Shown piece after piece: positions 17,706 through 27,762 of a DNA stretch of 64,000 bases. The notes below the pieces were generated by a model. The model was not told where the DNA came from. It searched no databases and was given only the letters and a program-made list of their open reading frames with translations. Numbering within the stretch: position 1 is the stretch's first letter; each line of letters starts with the position of its first letter. The DNA is from Clostridium moniliforme (GTDB lineage: Bacteria; Bacillota; Clostridia; Clostridiales; Clostridiaceae), in the NCBI RefSeq assembly GCF_017873235.1, contig NZ_JAGGJZ010000001.1, positions 186,001-250,000 of the forward strand, read 5' to 3'. The translations under genes were made by a program, and so were the position numbers.

Positions 17706-18974
17706 TTAGTTTTTTATTTTATTCCAATATTCTTCTATAGCTTTTTCAAATTTATTGTTTCCCGGATTATAATATTTTTTATTTTTTATATTGTTAGGTA
17801 AATATTGTTGCTTAACATATGAATTTTCATAATTGTGAGGATATTTATATTCAAGTCCTCTTCCAAGTTTTTCTGCTCCACTATAATGAGCATCTTTTAA
17901 ATAATTTGGAATATCATCTATTTTCATGTTGTATAAATCACTTAAAGCAGAATCTATTGCAAGATATGCTTTATTAGACTTTGGACTTGTTGCTAAAAGT
18001 ATTGTAGCTTCTGCTAAAGGTATCCTGCACTCTGGAAATCCAAGTTCCCTTGCTGAATCAACTAATGATTTTACTATCATAGCTGCCTGTGGATAAGCAA
18101 GCCCTATATCTTCACTTGCAATAACTTGTAATCTTCTGCATATTGAAATTAAATCCTCTGCTTTAATAAGTCTTGCTAAATAATGAATTGCAGCATCTGG
18201 ATCACTACCTCTAATAGATTTTTGAAATGCACTTAAAATATCATAATGACTATCTCCATTCATATCATAAGCTACAACCTTTGTTTGTGTGCTTTCCTTT
18301 GAAACTTCTAAATCTATTATTATTTCTCCATCTTCATTAGGATTTGTAGAATTTATTGCAACCTCTAATCCATTTAAAGCTTTTCTAACATCTCCATTTG
18401 AAGATGCTGCAAAATATTTATAAGCATCATCATCAATACTTATTTTTAAATTTTCATATTCTTTTTCTTCAATTTCAACAGCTCTTTTTAGAGCACAGAT
18501 TACGTCTTCTTCAGTTAATGGCTTAAATTCAAATATAGTTGACCTACTTAATAAAGCTTTAAATATATAATGATATGGATTTTCTGTTGTTGATGCAATT
18601 AAAGTAATTCTTCCATCTTCAATATATTCAAGAAGAGATTGCTGCTGCTTTTTATTAAAGTTTTGAATTTCATCTAAATATAAAACTACTCCATCTCTTC
18701 CCATAAAGGTATCTAACTCTTTTCCTATTTCTTGAATATCCTTTAATGAAGCTGTTGTAGCATTTAATTTATAAAACTTTTTATTTATTCTCTTTGAAAT
18801 AATATTTGCAACTGTAGTTTTGCCAACTCCAGGTGGTCCATAAAAAATCATATTATTTATGGTTCCACTTTTTATTATTCTATTTAAAATTTTATTTTCT
18901 CCTAATATATGCTTTTGACCAAATACTTCTTCTAAAGTTTCAGGTCTTATTTTATCTGCTAAAGGTTTAAACAT
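17706..18974 (-). CDS. rarA: Replication-associated recombination protein A
   Basis: RarA (MgsA/WRNIP1 family) AAA+ ATPase acting at stalled replication forks. It carries the N-terminal PLADKIRPETLEEVFGQKH, Walker A GPPGVGKTTVANI (near residue 45), Walker B LYLDEIQNFNKKQQQSLL and the sensor TTENPYHYI. The C-terminal MgsA part includes SIRGSDPDAAIHYLARLI and ASEDIGLAYPQA. 422 aa is usual. It appears monocistronic. Confidence 0.95.
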   Translation of the reverse strand: MFKPLADKIRPETLEEVFGQKHILGENKILNRIIKSGTINNMIFYGPPGVGKTTVANIISKRINKKFYKLNATTASLKDIQEIGKELDTFMGRDGVVLYLDEIQNFNKKQQQSLLEYIEDGRITLIASTTENPYHYIFKALLSRSTIFEFKPLTEEDVICALKRAVEIEEKEYENLKISIDDDAYKYFAASSNGDVRKALNGLEVAINSTNPNEDGEIIIDLEVSKESTQTKVVAYDMNGDSHYDILSAFQKSIRGSDPDAAIHYLARLIKAEDLISICRRLQVIASEDIGLAYPQAAMIVKSLVDSARELGFPECRIPLAEATILLATSPKSNKAYLAIDSALSDLYNMKIDDIPNYLKDAHYSGAEKLGRGLEYKYPHNYENSYVKQQYLPNNIKNKKYYNPGNNKFEKAIEEYWNKIKN

Positions 18975-19065
18975 TAAAATCCCTCATTTATAATTTTATT
19001 TATCAAAAACAATTATATCAGATTATAGTTATAATTAAATAAAATACTCATTTAAACTAATACAC

Positions 19066-19113
19066 AAAAAACACAGTAACAAATATTAAAAATAGATTTG
19101 TTACTGTGTTTTT
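19066..19113 (-). terminator. Terminator of the SsuABC-like operon
   Basis: Eighteen-bp perfect stem, AAAAACACAGTAACAAAT with its complement, 12-base loop, and T-run on either side. It lies about 110 bases beyond the substrate-binding gene stop. Nothing else is seen in that interval. Confidence 0.88.
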
Positions 19114-19220
19114 CATTTTTAGTTACAACTAAGACTAATGTTAATTTTACATAGAACTATAAAATCATATTAATAAACAATTAAGTAAGTCTAAAGAACT
19201 ATCTAAAATCAACACTTAAA

Positions 19221-20192
19221 TTATTTAAATATTATACTATTTATATCTATCTTCTTCTTTTGCATACCATTTTTAATTAAGAAATCTTGTGTTTTTTCTA
19301 AATCCTTAATATCTGACTTAGTTATTTGTGGATCAAAGTTATACCAAGAATACATTTCTCTTGTTTCCTTATCTGTTAATCCAACTTCCTTTGCAGTTTC
19401 TTTTATTACTTTGTCTTTATTTTTCTTCATGTACTCTATAGTTTCACTATGAACTTTTTCAAATCTCTTTACAAGGTCTGGATGTTCATTTAAGAATTTT
19501 CCGCTAACTGCTGTAACTATTGTTCCATCTACTAATCCTTCACCATTTACAACTAATTTTGCACCATTATTTTCTGCTTTAAGAGCTGCTGGTCCTGCAA
19601 GTAATGCTGCATCAACACTTCCATTGCTTAAAGCTGCACTAGCTTCTGGTATTCCCATATTTACAAACTTAACGTCTTTTATACTCATACCATTTTTATC
19701 TAAAGCTGAAACTAATAGTTGATGTAAAACTGTTCCTTTAGGTCCTGCTATTTTCTTACCCTTTAGATCTTTTACATTCTTTATCTTTTTATCTTTAGTT
19801 AATATCATAAATCCCTTTGGTGCTCTACTATATACATTTAATATTTTTAAGTCAACACCATTTGATGCAGCTAAAATAGCTGATGTTCCTCCAAGGGCAT
19901 GAAGAAAATCTAATTCTCCTGCAGCTAAAGCTGATGTTTGATCTGGTCCTGATGTTATTTCATGAAATTTTACACCTATTCCATCTTTACTAAATTCCTT
20001 TTCAAATAACTTATCATTTTTTTCAAGTATTGATGGTACATTAAGTGGTGCCTTTACATAAGTAATATTAATTTCTTTAGGGTTTTTAGCTTCTTTTTTA
20101 TCATTTTTGCCACTATTATTACCACATCCTGCAAAAAGGAATAATCCCATTGCAACTGTTAACATTAAAGCTAAAAATTTCTTTTTTCTCAT
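19221..20192 (-). CDS. ABC importer substrate-binding lipoprotein (NMT1/SsuA-like)
   Basis: Extracytoplasmic solute-binding lipoprotein of the nitrate/sulfonate/taurine (NMT1/SsuA) superfamily, 323 aa. The signal peptide MRKKKFLALMLTVAMG ends at the lipobox LFAGC. Typical segments are LAAGELDFLHALGGTSAILA, KDLKGKKIAGPKGTVLHQLL and LSNGSVDAALLAGPAALKAE. Candidates for the ligand are aliphatic sulfonates, taurine, thiamine precursors or related molecules; the sequence does not decide. It is encoded last, after the permease and ATPase genes. Confidence 0.88.
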   Translation of the reverse strand: MRKKKFLALMLTVAMGLFLFAGCGNNSGKNDKKEAKNPKEINITYVKAPLNVPSILEKNDKLFEKEFSKDGIGVKFHEITSGPDQTSALAAGELDFLHALGGTSAILAASNGVDLKILNVYSRAPKGFMILTKDKKIKNVKDLKGKKIAGPKGTVLHQLLVSALDKNGMSIKDVKFVNMGIPEASAALSNGSVDAALLAGPAALKAENNGAKLVVNGEGLVDGTIVTAVSGKFLNEHPDLVKRFEKVHSETIEYMKKNKDKVIKETAKEVGLTDKETREMYSWYNFDPQITKSDIKDLEKTQDFLIKNGMQKKKIDINSIIFK

Positions 20193-20198
20193 ATGTAT

Positions 20199-20912
20199 CT
20201 ACTCCTTTAAAATATTTAGAATTTCTTTTTTTAATTCTATAAAATATTTCTCATCAATATCTCTATTAAACCCTTTATTAATACTAAACTCATAGACTCC
20301 TTTTTTCTTTGATAAAACAATTATCTTTGTAGCAATAAGCATTGCCTCTTCGATATTATGAGTAACAAAAATAACTCCTTTTTTAGTTTCCTCATAGATT
20401 TTAATAACTTCCTTTTGCATGTCCATTCTTGTAAAATAATCTAATGCAGCAAAGGGTTCATCCATAATTAATATGTCTGGATCGTATATTAAAGCTCGTC
20501 CAATAGAAACTCTATTTGCCATACCTCCTGATAATTCATCTGGATATGCATTTTCTAAACCTGATAGTTTAATTAACTTTAATACTTTTTCTAGATTCTC
20601 CTCATTTTTACCATGTATTAATATGTTTTCTTTAACATTTAGCCATGGCATAAGTCTGCTTTCCTGAAATACCATAGCAGCTTTAGGTTCACAATAATTA
20701 TCATTATCATCTTTAAATAGAATTTCTCCACTTTGATATTCTTCTAATCCTTTAAGTAATCTTATAAAAGTAGTTTTTCCACAACCACTTTTGCCTATAA
20801 TAACTGTAATATCTTTAGCGTCTATTTCTAAATTAATATTTTTAAGTACCATAATTTCTTTGTTATCTTTTTTGTATGTTTTACTTAAATTTTTTATTAA
20901 ATACTTACTCAA
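20199..20912 (-). CDS. ABC importer ATP-binding subunit (SsuB-like)
   Basis: ATPase of the same importer. Walker A GKSGCGKTTFIR, Q-loop MVFQESRLMPWLNV, signature LSGGMANRVSIGRAL, Walker B DILIMDEPFAALD and switch His in FVTHNIEEAM are all intact, and the QESRLMPW Q-loop is typical of the nitrate/sulfonate group. I favour a TTG start at 20912, because AAGGAG lies about 11 bases before it. An in-frame ATG at 20933 overlaps that ribosome binding site. It overlaps the permease end by 8 bases. Confidence 0.9.
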   Translation of the reverse strand: MSKYLIKNLSKTYKKDNKEIMVLKNINLEIDAKDITVIIGKSGCGKTTFIRLLKGLEEYQSGEILFKDDNDNYCEPKAAMVFQESRLMPWLNVKENILIHGKNEENLEKVLKLIKLSGLENAYPDELSGGMANRVSIGRALIYDPDILIMDEPFAALDYFTRMDMQKEVIKIYEETKKGVIFVTHNIEEAMLIATKIIVLSKKKGVYEFSINKGFNRDIDEKYFIELKKEILNILKE

Positions 20913-21660
20913 AAGCTTTGCTTCTCCTTCCATACTTAGATTTAGTTATAATCATACCAAATAATTTATCAGTTAAAATTCCTAAAGTTCCAATTAAAAT
21001 TATTCCAACTATAACTTCATCACTTCTTGACATTTCCTTTGCATCAAGTATTAAATATCCAAGACCTGATGAGGCTGCAATCATTTCAGCTCCAATTATT
21101 GCACGCCAGCTATATCCAATTCCTAGTTTTAAACCTACTAAAATATTTAGCATAGCACTTGGCATTATAATTTTCTTTATAATGTCCTTTCTATTTAATT
21201 TAAAACTTATACCAACTTCTAAAAGTTTACTATCTGTTGAAAGAACTCCATTTAAAGTATTTAAAAATATTGGGAAAAATGATGCAAGAATTATAACTAT
21301 AATCTTTGATTTCTCTCCTATTCCAAACCATAATATAAGCATTGGTATAAGAGCTAATGGTGGAGTATTTCTCATAAACTCAAATAATGGTTTAAAGTAT
21401 TCATATATTTTAGGCTTTAGTCCAAAAATAAATCCTAATGGAACAGCAAATAAAGCACTTATAAAAAATCCAATTATTATTCTATAAAGACTTGATCCTA
21501 TATTAATAAATATTTCTCCATTATTAAGCATAGTAAAAAAACATTTTAAAACAGTAATAGGTGATGGTAATATATATCCACTCCAAACTTTAAAATAAGT
21601 AACTAATTCCCAAAGACTTAATATTATTAAAAATACTAATGTCTTTTTAAATATTTTCAA
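20905..21660 (-). CDS. ABC importer permease (SsuC-like)
   Basis: Integral membrane permease with about six hydrophobic segments and the EAA-type loop GISFKLNRKDIIKKIIMPSAM, matching the SsuC/TauC/NrtB family (BPD_transp_1 fold). The N-terminal PSPITVLKCFFTM is characteristic. I favour a TTG start at 21660, since the ribosome binding site AGGAG lies 9 bases upstream and the ATG at 21669 sits almost on it. The short hairpin ATCTTTCAAAAGAT just upstream is noted but not assigned. First gene of the three-gene operon. Confidence 0.9.
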   Translation of the reverse strand: MKIFKKTLVFLIILSLWELVTYFKVWSGYILPSPITVLKCFFTMLNNGEIFINIGSSLYRIIIGFFISALFAVPLGFIFGLKPKIYEYFKPLFEFMRNTPPLALIPMLILWFGIGEKSKIIVIILASFFPIFLNTLNGVLSTDSKLLEVGISFKLNRKDIIKKIIMPSAMLNILVGLKLGIGYSWRAIIGAEMIAASSGLGYLILDAKEMSRSDEVIVGIILIGTLGILTDKLFGMIITKSKYGRRSKAFE

Positions 21661-21950
21661 AATAACCATCTCCTATCTTTTGAAAGATAACATACATTTT
21701 TTATTTTATCACTTTTATAAAAATGATTAAAACTTTATATAAATTCAAAATAATCTATTTTCCGGTTTCTTTTATTACCTTACATAAATTTTCTACACTA
21801 ATTACGTTTTTATATATTCTTTATTAAAATTATAAAAACCCAACAATGAAATTCTATATATACTGTTCATTAAATTTATATGTTTATTGGAATATTTTCC
21901 AGTAAATTAAATTGACATATATGCTAAAATTAAATAAAGGAGATGTTAAT

Positions 21951-22274
21951 ATGGTTATTGTAGATAATGAGAAAACTATAGAAAACTTATTAAAAAATAA
22001 AGGTATAACTTTATTATATTTTTCTTCACCAACTTGCAGTGCTTGTGCTGCAATAAAATCTAAACTTGAAGTAGAATTAGTTAAATTTCCTAACATTTCA
22101 GCTTATGAAATTCCACCTTTTAATACTGAAAAAATATTAGCAAATTTTAATATATTTACCTTTCCAGCAATTCTTTTATATATAAATGGAAAAGAATACT
22201 TAAGAGAAGCTAGATATTTTAGCGTTGAAAAACTTATTAAAGATATTAAAAGATATTATAAATTATCTCAATAA
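21951..22274 (+). CDS. Thioredoxin-like protein
   Basis: 107-aa thioredoxin-fold protein with the redox motif CSAC (residues 29-32) in YFSSPTCSACAAIK and a cis-Pro segment FTFPAILLYINGKE. One of the few plus-strand genes here. The ATG at 21951 is chosen because AAAGGAG sits 7 bases upstream. An extended -10 TGCTAAAAT is just before it, so the leader is very short. CSAC differs from CGPC of classical thioredoxin; a disulfide reductase or thiol-disulfide exchange role is likely. Confidence 0.85.
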   Translation: MVIVDNEKTIENLLKNKGITLLYFSSPTCSACAAIKSKLEVELVKFPNISAYEIPPFNTEKILANFNIFTFPAILLYINGKEYLREARYFSVEKLIKDIKRYYKLSQ

Positions 22275-22309
22275 AAAAATTTGCTCTAATTTATAGAGCA
22301 AATTTTTTT
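22273..22309. terminator. Bidirectional terminator
   Basis: Fifteen-bp perfect stem AAAAAAATTTGCTCT / AGAGCAAATTTTTTT with a 7-base loop. It lies between the convergent thioredoxin-like gene (plus) and the 139-aa gene (minus), so it can serve both. Confidence 0.92.
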
Positions 22310-22314
22310 ATATA

Positions 22315-22734
22315 CTATTCTACTTGTTTTAAAAGTCTTTTTAATACATCCATCATTCTATTTTCTTTTATTTCATCATTACCAACTACAAGTATTCCTT
22401 TAATATCATTGTCTGATAAATCCCATTTATATGTTACAAATCTAACTTTGCTTTCCTCTGGTAAATATTCTTCTATTTCCATAGCAATCTCTTCTGCTAT
22501 TGCTACATATTCTTCAAATAGGGTATCTTCATCAATATCATTTATATTATAAGATTCTTCTATTTCTTCATTCAGTATATCTACTGAAATACTTAAATTG
22601 TATGCACAAACATCTTCTCTCTTTATTCCATTAGTCATATCTTTAATAACTTTAAATTCCGTATTTGCTTCAATACTTTCACCAATTTCTTTTGTATCCA
22701 TAATTTTATTTCCAAACACAATATACATAAACAT
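22315..22734 (-). CDS. Acidic hypothetical protein
   Basis: 139-aa acidic soluble protein that I do not recognise. The N-terminal half has the pattern YIVFGNKIMDTKEIGESIEANTEFKVIKDM; the middle is a very acidic stretch (IEESYNINDIDEDTLFEEY); and a C-terminal alpha/beta segment includes YKWDLSDNDIKGILVVGNDE. No membrane segment or signal peptide. It is the gene following hutP on the same strand, 35 bases away, and may be co-transcribed. Confidence 0.65.
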   Translation of the reverse strand: MFMYIVFGNKIMDTKEIGESIEANTEFKVIKDMTNGIKREDVCAYNLSISVDILNEEIEESYNINDIDEDTLFEEYVAIAEEIAMEIEEYLPEESKVRFVTYKWDLSDNDIKGILVVGNDEIKENRMMDVLKRLLKQVE

Positions 22735-22769
22735 TACTCCCTTTCTTTTAGGAACAGATCTTTTTAATT

Positions 22770-23183
22770 CTATAATGGAATTGCTCTATGTCCTATTCCA
22801 ATTACAACTTCATCTAAATGAAGTAATCCTATACTTAAAAAAATGCAAACTGATAGGTGTTCACCTTTCCTTGCAATTCCAATTTTTCCTCCTACGTTTT
22901 GACCATTAGCTCTACTTTCCACTTGCATCAATGCATCTCTAGTAGCTCCAATTACAGCTCCTTCATGAAGATGTTCCTCTCTTATAAGTCCGTTTCTTTT
23001 TGATGCAACAAGTGCTCTCTCTAAAATTTTATGAATTGAATCATTAATATTTCCTCCAATATTTACAGCAGTAACTAAACAATCCTTTTCTTTATACTCT
23101 AATTTTAAATTTTCTTCTTCTTCTCTACTTGAAATTGCCATTTTTGTAGCTATCTTAGCTACTTCAGTGCTAGTGTTCTTCAT
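22770..23183 (-). CDS. hutP: HutP family protein
   Basis: HutP-family RNA-binding protein of 137 aa. In Bacillus, HutP binds histidine and Mg2+ and prevents termination in the hut leader. The family pattern is visible: AVNIGGNINDSIHKILERALVASKRNGLI, EEHLHEGAVIGATRDALMQV, then GGKIGIARKGEHLSVCIFLSIGLLHLDEVVIGIGHRA, with the metal/histidine-contacting His-rich stretch EEHLHEG. No hut genes lie nearby, so its RNA target here is unknown. Confidence 0.88.
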   Translation of the reverse strand: MKNTSTEVAKIATKMAISSREEEENLKLEYKEKDCLVTAVNIGGNINDSIHKILERALVASKRNGLIREEHLHEGAVIGATRDALMQVESRANGQNVGGKIGIARKGEHLSVCIFLSIGLLHLDEVVIGIGHRAIPL

Positions 23184-23216
23184 TTTTCATCTTCTCTCCA
23201 TCTTTTAACCTTTAAT

Positions 23217-24176
23217 TTATAAAATAATTGAAAAAACTATATATTCTTCAATTATATATATAAGATCCTTCTCTTCTTCTGTACCTATATCAATTATATC
23301 ACCTTTTATATATTCTAAGTATCTAATTAATACAATACACAAAGAAATTTTAAATATACTTTTCTTTGATAATCCATTGCTATTAAAATTACTCTTTTCA
23401 CTTAACATTTCATAAATATTACATACTCCCTTAGAAAACACATCATCATTTTTAACAAAACTAGATGCAAGTCCTATTAGTGGAAATATATCATTATCAA
23501 TAAAATCATAATTTCCCATTAAAGTTCTTCTAATTTTAATTGCTCTTTCAATTTTATTTTCTAAATCTAAATTTGTAATTAATAATGATACATAAAAAGG
23601 TTCTAAATTTCCTTTAATATTTAATTCTAAATTTTTTATCTTTAATGAAATATCCTTTACATCTTCTATTATTTTATCAAAATCTTTATTTATTATTGTT
23701 AAATAACTATAAATTATATAATCTTCATTTGATAAAGAATCATATTTATTTTTTTCTATTTCATATTTTATATTAAATAATTTGCTTAACTTATCCTCTA
23801 ATTCTTCTCCTTTAAATCTTTTTGACAATAAAAATGAAGCATAAATTGCTTCTTTATTATCCTTAAAGCCTCTATCTATTAAAGAATAATTTATATATTT
23901 GGTATTTTCAAAGACTTCCTCATAGTCTTTTCTGCCATTCATAAGAATAGAGAAAATATTTTTAAACTCTCCTCTGAATTTTGAATTAAATCTAGTGTTC
24001 TTTCTAATATGTTTCCTTATAACCTTTAATTGCTTTTCATTAATACCTTTTTCTGAAACATTTGCTATTAAAGAAGCTAAGCAATTAATTTCCTTTCCAT
24101 CCCACCTTAAATTTCTTTTAAATTCATCATTAAGTTCAATAAAAATTTTTACTTTCTCTTTCAGCTCAATATCCAT
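23217..24176 (-). CDS. DUF4003-like protein
   Basis: 319-aa helical protein resembling the DUF4003 family, with no enzymatic motif. Recognisable segments are LAS-LIANVSEKGINEKQLK, YASFLLSKRFKGEELEDKLSKLF and PLIGLASSFVKNDDVFS, spaced as in that family. Lys, Glu and Ile rich; no signal peptide. It lies 33 bases upstream of hutP on the same strand. Function is unknown. Confidence 0.6.
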   Translation of the reverse strand: MDIELKEKVKIFIELNDEFKRNLRWDGKEINCLASLIANVSEKGINEKQLKVIRKHIRKNTRFNSKFRGEFKNIFSILMNGRKDYEEVFENTKYINYSLIDRGFKDNKEAIYASFLLSKRFKGEELEDKLSKLFNIKYEIEKNKYDSLSNEDYIIYSYLTIINKDFDKIIEDVKDISLKIKNLELNIKGNLEPFYVSLLITNLDLENKIERAIKIRRTLMGNYDFIDNDIFPLIGLASSFVKNDDVFSKGVCNIYEMLSEKSNFNSNGLSKKSIFKISLCIVLIRYLEYIKGDIIDIGTEEEKDLIYIIEEYIVFSIIL

Positions 24177-24255
24177 TTCATCATCCTCATAAAATTATTA
24201 CTTAAAATTTATATATTTATATATTATTTCTAATATAACATAACTGTCAATAAAA

Positions 24256-24293
24256 TTAAAAAGAATTAGAATAAATATTTATCCTAATTCTTT
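24256..24293 (-). terminator. Terminator of the fatty-acid synthesis operon
   Basis: Minus-strand stem AAAGAATTAG / CTAATTCTTT extended through ATAAATATTTAT, followed by TTTTT. About 14 bases after accA. Confidence 0.85.
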
Positions 24294-24306
24294 CTCTTTA
24301 ATAAGT

Positions 24307-25122
24307 TTAAAAACCTGTCCCATAACTTCTAAACTTATTATATCTTTTTTTTAAAAGTTCTTCTAAATCTAATTTTTTTAAATATATAAGTTCTGATATA
24401 ATAGATTTTTTTAAACTTTTAGCCATCCTTAATGGATTTTTATGTGCTCCTCCATTAGGTTCTTTAACTATAAAGTCTATAATATTAAACTTTCTTAAAT
24501 CTTCAGCTGTAATTTTCATAACTTCAGCTGCCTCTGCTGCTCTATCACTATCTTTCCAAAGAATAGAAGAAAACCCCTCTGGAGAAAGTATAGAATATAT
24601 TGAATGTTCGAGCATTCCTACTTTATCTCCAACTGCAAGAGCTAAAGCACCACCACTTCCTCCTTCTCCTGTTATAACTGATATTATTGGAGTTTTTAAT
24701 TTGCTCATTTCAAATAAATTTACAGCTATAGCTGAGCCTTGACCTCTTTCTTCTGCATCTACACCACAAAAAGCTCCTGGGGTATCTATTAAACAAATTA
24801 TAGGTCTTTTAAATTTTTCTGCTTGTTTCATAAGTCTTAAAGCTTTTCTATATCCTTCTGGTTTTGGCATGCCAAAGTTTCTTTTTATATTTTCTTTTGT
24901 ATTTTCACCTTTTGTAATAGCAATAGCTGTAACTGCTATACCATTTATTTCACCAATTCCTCCAATTATAGATTTATCATCACTAAAATTTCTATCTCCA
25001 TGAAGTTCTATAAATTCATCTAATATATTTTCTAAATAAAATTTTCCTGTTGGTCTATTTTTATCTCTTGCAATAAGAACTTTATTCCAAGCTTTCATTG
25101 TTCTTGGCATTATTCTATTCAT
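24307..25122 (-). CDS. accA: Acetyl-CoA carboxylase carboxyltransferase subunit alpha
   Basis: Alpha subunit of the carboxyltransferase that moves carboxyl from biotin to acetyl-CoA to give malonyl-CoA. Typical segments are [62 protein letters not shown] and [15 protein letters not shown]. 271 aa, without the longer N- and C-terminal extensions of enteric AccA, as usual for clostridia. The last gene of the operon; it overlaps accD by 8 bases. Confidence 0.96.
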   Translation of the reverse strand: MNRIMPRTMKAWNKVLIARDKNRPTGKFYLENILDEFIELHGDRNFSDDKSIIGGIGEINGIAVTAIAITKGENTKENIKRNFGMPKPEGYRKALRLMKQAEKFKRPIICLIDTPGAFCGVDAEERGQGSAIAVNLFEMSKLKTPIISVITGEGGSGGALALAVGDKVGMLEHSIYSILSPEGFSSILWKDSDRAAEAAEVMKITAEDLRKFNIIDFIVKEPNGGAHKNPLRMAKSLKKSIISELIYLKKLDLEELLKKRYNKFRSYGTGF

Positions 25123-25984
25123 ACATATTCACCTCATGTAACTTTAATAACTTATATACACAGGTTCTTAAATCTTTTCTATTTACTATTTTATCAATAA
25201 AGCCTTTCTCTAAAAGAAATTCTGCCCTTTGAAAATTCTCTGGAAGGGTTTCCTTTATTGTATTTTCAATTACCCTTCTTCCTGCAAATCCAATTAATGC
25301 ATTAGGTTCGCTTAAAATTATATCCCCTTCCATTGCAAAACTTGCAGTAACTCCTCCAGTTGTAGGGTCAGTAATTATTGTTATATAGAGAAGTCCTTCA
25401 TCACTATGTTTAGCTAAAGCTGCACTCACCTTTGCCATTTGCATAAGAGAAAATATTCCCTCTTGCATTCTAGCTCCACCTGAAGTAGTAAATATTATAA
25501 TTGGAAGTTTATTTTCTGTTGCAAATTCTATCATTCTAGTTAATTTTTCTCCTACAACAGTTCCCATACTTCCCATCATAAAAAAACTATCCATAATACC
25601 TGCACAAACTTTTATTCCATTAACCAAACCAGTTCCTGTAACAACTGATTCATTACTTTTAGTTTTTTCTTTAGCAGATTCTAATTTTTTATCATAATCA
25701 TTAAAATCTAATGGATTTTTAGTTTTTAAGTTTTTATCAAACTCCTTAAAAGAATTTTTATCAAAAAATATTTCTATTCTCTCATTAGCTCTAAGTCTAA
25801 AATGATGATTACAATTTGTACATACATATTTATTATTTACTAAATCCTCATGATAAACTATTGAGTGACAGCTATCACATTTAGTCCACATTCCTGAAGG
25901 TATGTTAGGTTTTTCATTTTCTTCTGTATTTATTTTTTTTACTGTGGCATATTTTTGTTTTTTACTAAATAAATCCTTAAGCAT
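25115..25984 (-). CDS. accD: Acetyl-CoA carboxylase carboxyltransferase subunit beta
   Basis: Beta subunit of the carboxyltransferase, 289 aa. The N-terminal four-Cys zinc ribbon has [13 protein letters not shown] and [12 protein letters not shown]. The core has [39 protein letters not shown] and [22 protein letters not shown]. Overlaps both accC (8 bases) and accA (8 bases), so the three subunits are translated in a coupled way. Confidence 0.96.
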   Translation of the reverse strand: MLKDLFSKKQKYATVKKINTEENEKPNIPSGMWTKCDSCHSIVYHEDLVNNKYVCTNCNHHFRLRANERIEIFFDKNSFKEFDKNLKTKNPLDFNDYDKKLESAKEKTKSNESVVTGTGLVNGIKVCAGIMDSFFMMGSMGTVVGEKLTRMIEFATENKLPIIIFTTSGGARMQEGIFSLMQMAKVSAALAKHSDEGLLYITIITDPTTGGVTASFAMEGDIILSEPNALIGFAGRRVIENTIKETLPENFQRAEFLLEKGFIDKIVNRKDLRTCVYKLLKLHEVNMYE

Positions 25985-27329
25985 TTCTCTTCACCATCTT
26001 ATTTTCTAAAAATGAGGTATCATATTCCCCTTTTAAAAATTCTTCCATTTCTAAAATTGAATATTGAAATTCTATATTTGTTTTAACTCCACCTACACCA
26101 AATTCACTTAAAGCTCTTTTCATTCTTGTTATAGCTTCTTCTCTATCTTTTCCATATGATATAAGTTTTGCAAGCATTGAATCATAACAATGAGGAATTT
26201 TATAACCACAATAAATTGCAGAATCTAATCTAATTCCTAATCCCCCTGGTATATAAAGCTCATTTATTAATCCAGGACAAGGTCTAAAATCATTTTCTGG
26301 ATCCTCTGCATTTATTCTACATTCAATTGCATAACCTTTAATTTCAACATCCTCTTGAGTAAAATTTAAATGTTCACCACTTGCAATTTTAAGTTGTTCC
26401 TTTAAAAGATCTACTCCTGTTACCATCTCTGTTATAGGATGCTCAACTTGAATTCTAGTATTCATTTCCATAAAATAATAATTATTATCTTTGTCAAGTA
26501 AAAATTCTATAGTACCTGCATTTTTATAATTACAAGCTTTAGCAGCTCTTTTAGCTACTTCTCCCATTTCTCTTCTAAGTTTTTCATTTAAAACTGAAGA
26601 TGGAGCTTCCTCTAGAACCTTTTGATTTTTTCTTTGAAGAGAACATTCCCTTTCTCCTAAATGAACTACATTTCCATATTCATCTGCTAATATTTGAAAT
26701 TCTATATGTCTTGGTTTTTCAATAAATTTTTCAATATATAAAGTATCATCACCAAAGCAAGCTAATGATTCAGCCTTTGCTGTATTATAGCCTTTTTTAA
26801 ATTCTTCATCATTTTTTGCTATTCTAATACCTTTACCTCCACCACCAGCTGAGGCTTTTATCATAATAGGATAGCCTATTTCCTTTGCAATAGTTAATGC
26901 ATGTTTTTCATCCTTAATTATTCCTTCAAAACCTGGAACAACTGGAACCTGTGCTTTTTTCATTAACTCTCTTGCTTTAGCTTTATTTCCCATAAGTTCT
27001 ATACAAGTATAATCAGGTCCTATAAATTTTATATTACATTCTTTACACATCTTAGCAAACTTAGAGTTTTCTGATAGGAACCCAAATCCTGGATGAATAG
27101 CATCTGCTCCTGTTAAAACACACGCACTTAATATATTTTTTATATTTAAGTAACTATCCTTTGCAGGATAAGGTCCAATACAGATAGCTTCATCAGCTAT
27201 TTGTGTATGAAGTGCTTCTTTATCTATCTCAGAGTATACTGCAACTGTTAAAATGCCAAGCTCTTTGCAAGCTCTTATTATTCTAACTGCTATTTCTCCT
27301 CTATTTGCAACCAATACTTTCTTAAACAT
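25977..27329 (-). CDS. accC: Biotin carboxylase
   Basis: AccC, ATP-grasp biotin carboxylase subunit of acetyl-CoA carboxylase, about 450 aa. It starts [20 protein letters not shown], contains the ATP-binding loop [15 protein letters not shown], the [19 protein letters not shown] stretch and [20 protein letters not shown] with the catalytic residues. The ATG at 27329 is used; the GTG at 27338 lies in the ribosome binding site region AGGATAGGTG. It follows fabZ directly. Confidence 0.96.
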   Translation of the reverse strand: MFKKVLVANRGEIAVRIIRACKELGILTVAVYSEIDKEALHTQIADEAICIGPYPAKDSYLNIKNILSACVLTGADAIHPGFGFLSENSKFAKMCKECNIKFIGPDYTCIELMGNKAKARELMKKAQVPVVPGFEGIIKDEKHALTIAKEIGYPIMIKASAGGGGKGIRIAKNDEEFKKGYNTAKAESLACFGDDTLYIEKFIEKPRHIEFQILADEYGNVVHLGERECSLQRKNQKVLEEAPSSVLNEKLRREMGEVAKRAAKACNYKNAGTIEFLLDKDNNYYFMEMNTRIQVEHPITEMVTGVDLLKEQLKIASGEHLNFTQEDVEIKGYAIECRINAEDPENDFRPCPGLINELYIPGGLGIRLDSAIYCGYKIPHCYDSMLAKLISYGKDREEAITRMKRALSEFGVGGVKTNIEFQYSILEMEEFLKGEYDTSFLENKMVKRNA

Positions 27330-27338
27330 ATATTTCAC

Positions 27339-27761
27339 CTATCCTATAGCAAACATTATTTCTGCTTCACATACTTTCTTTCCATCTACTGTAGCTATAC
27401 CTTTTCCTATTCCAACTAGTCCTCTAAGTTTTATTATTTCGCACCTTAATTCTAATTTATCTCCAGGAACTACCTTTTGTCTAAATCTAACCTTATCAGC
27501 TCCAGCAAAAAGTGGAATCTTCCCTTTAAATTCTTCCTTTGTAAGTATTGCAACTGCTCCAACTTGTGCTATAGCTTCAAGTATTAAAACGCCTGGCATT
27601 ACTGGTTCTTGTGGAAAATGTCCTCTAAAAAAACTTTCATTAAAAGTTATATTTTTATATCCTTTAACTAATTTTCCTTCTTCCATTTCTGTAATTCTAT
27701 CCACAAGTAAAAATGGATATCTATGGGGTAGTATCTCTTTAATTTCTTTTATTCCCATCAT
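27339..27761 (-). CDS. fabZ: 3-hydroxyacyl-ACP dehydratase FabZ
   Basis: FabZ hot-dog-fold dehydratase of the elongation cycle, 140 aa. Signature [13 protein letters not shown] with the catalytic His, then [27 protein letters not shown] with the helix-borne catalytic Glu, and [15 protein letters not shown]. As FabK is present and no FabA or FabM is seen, unsaturated fatty acid formation must use another route or isomerase, perhaps FabZ/FabF based as in some clostridia (inference). One base separates it from accB. Confidence 0.95.
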   Translation of the reverse strand: MMGIKEIKEILPHRYPFLLVDRITEMEEGKLVKGYKNITFNESFFRGHFPQEPVMPGVLILEAIAQVGAVAILTKEEFKGKIPLFAGADKVRFRQKVVPGDKLELRCEIIKLRGLVGIGKGIATVDGKKVCEAEIMFAIG

Positions 27762-27762
27762 A

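Noticed and set aside
20876..21487. Long plus-strand open frame opposite the ABC permease and ATPase genes
   Set aside because: It is antisense to well-supported genes, is rich in Ile/Ser/Phe as expected from reverse-read AT-rich coding DNA, and has no ribosome binding site.
22598..22909. Plus-strand open frame opposite the acidic hypothetical gene and hutP
   Set aside because: Shadow of the minus-strand genes; hutP is a recognisable family.
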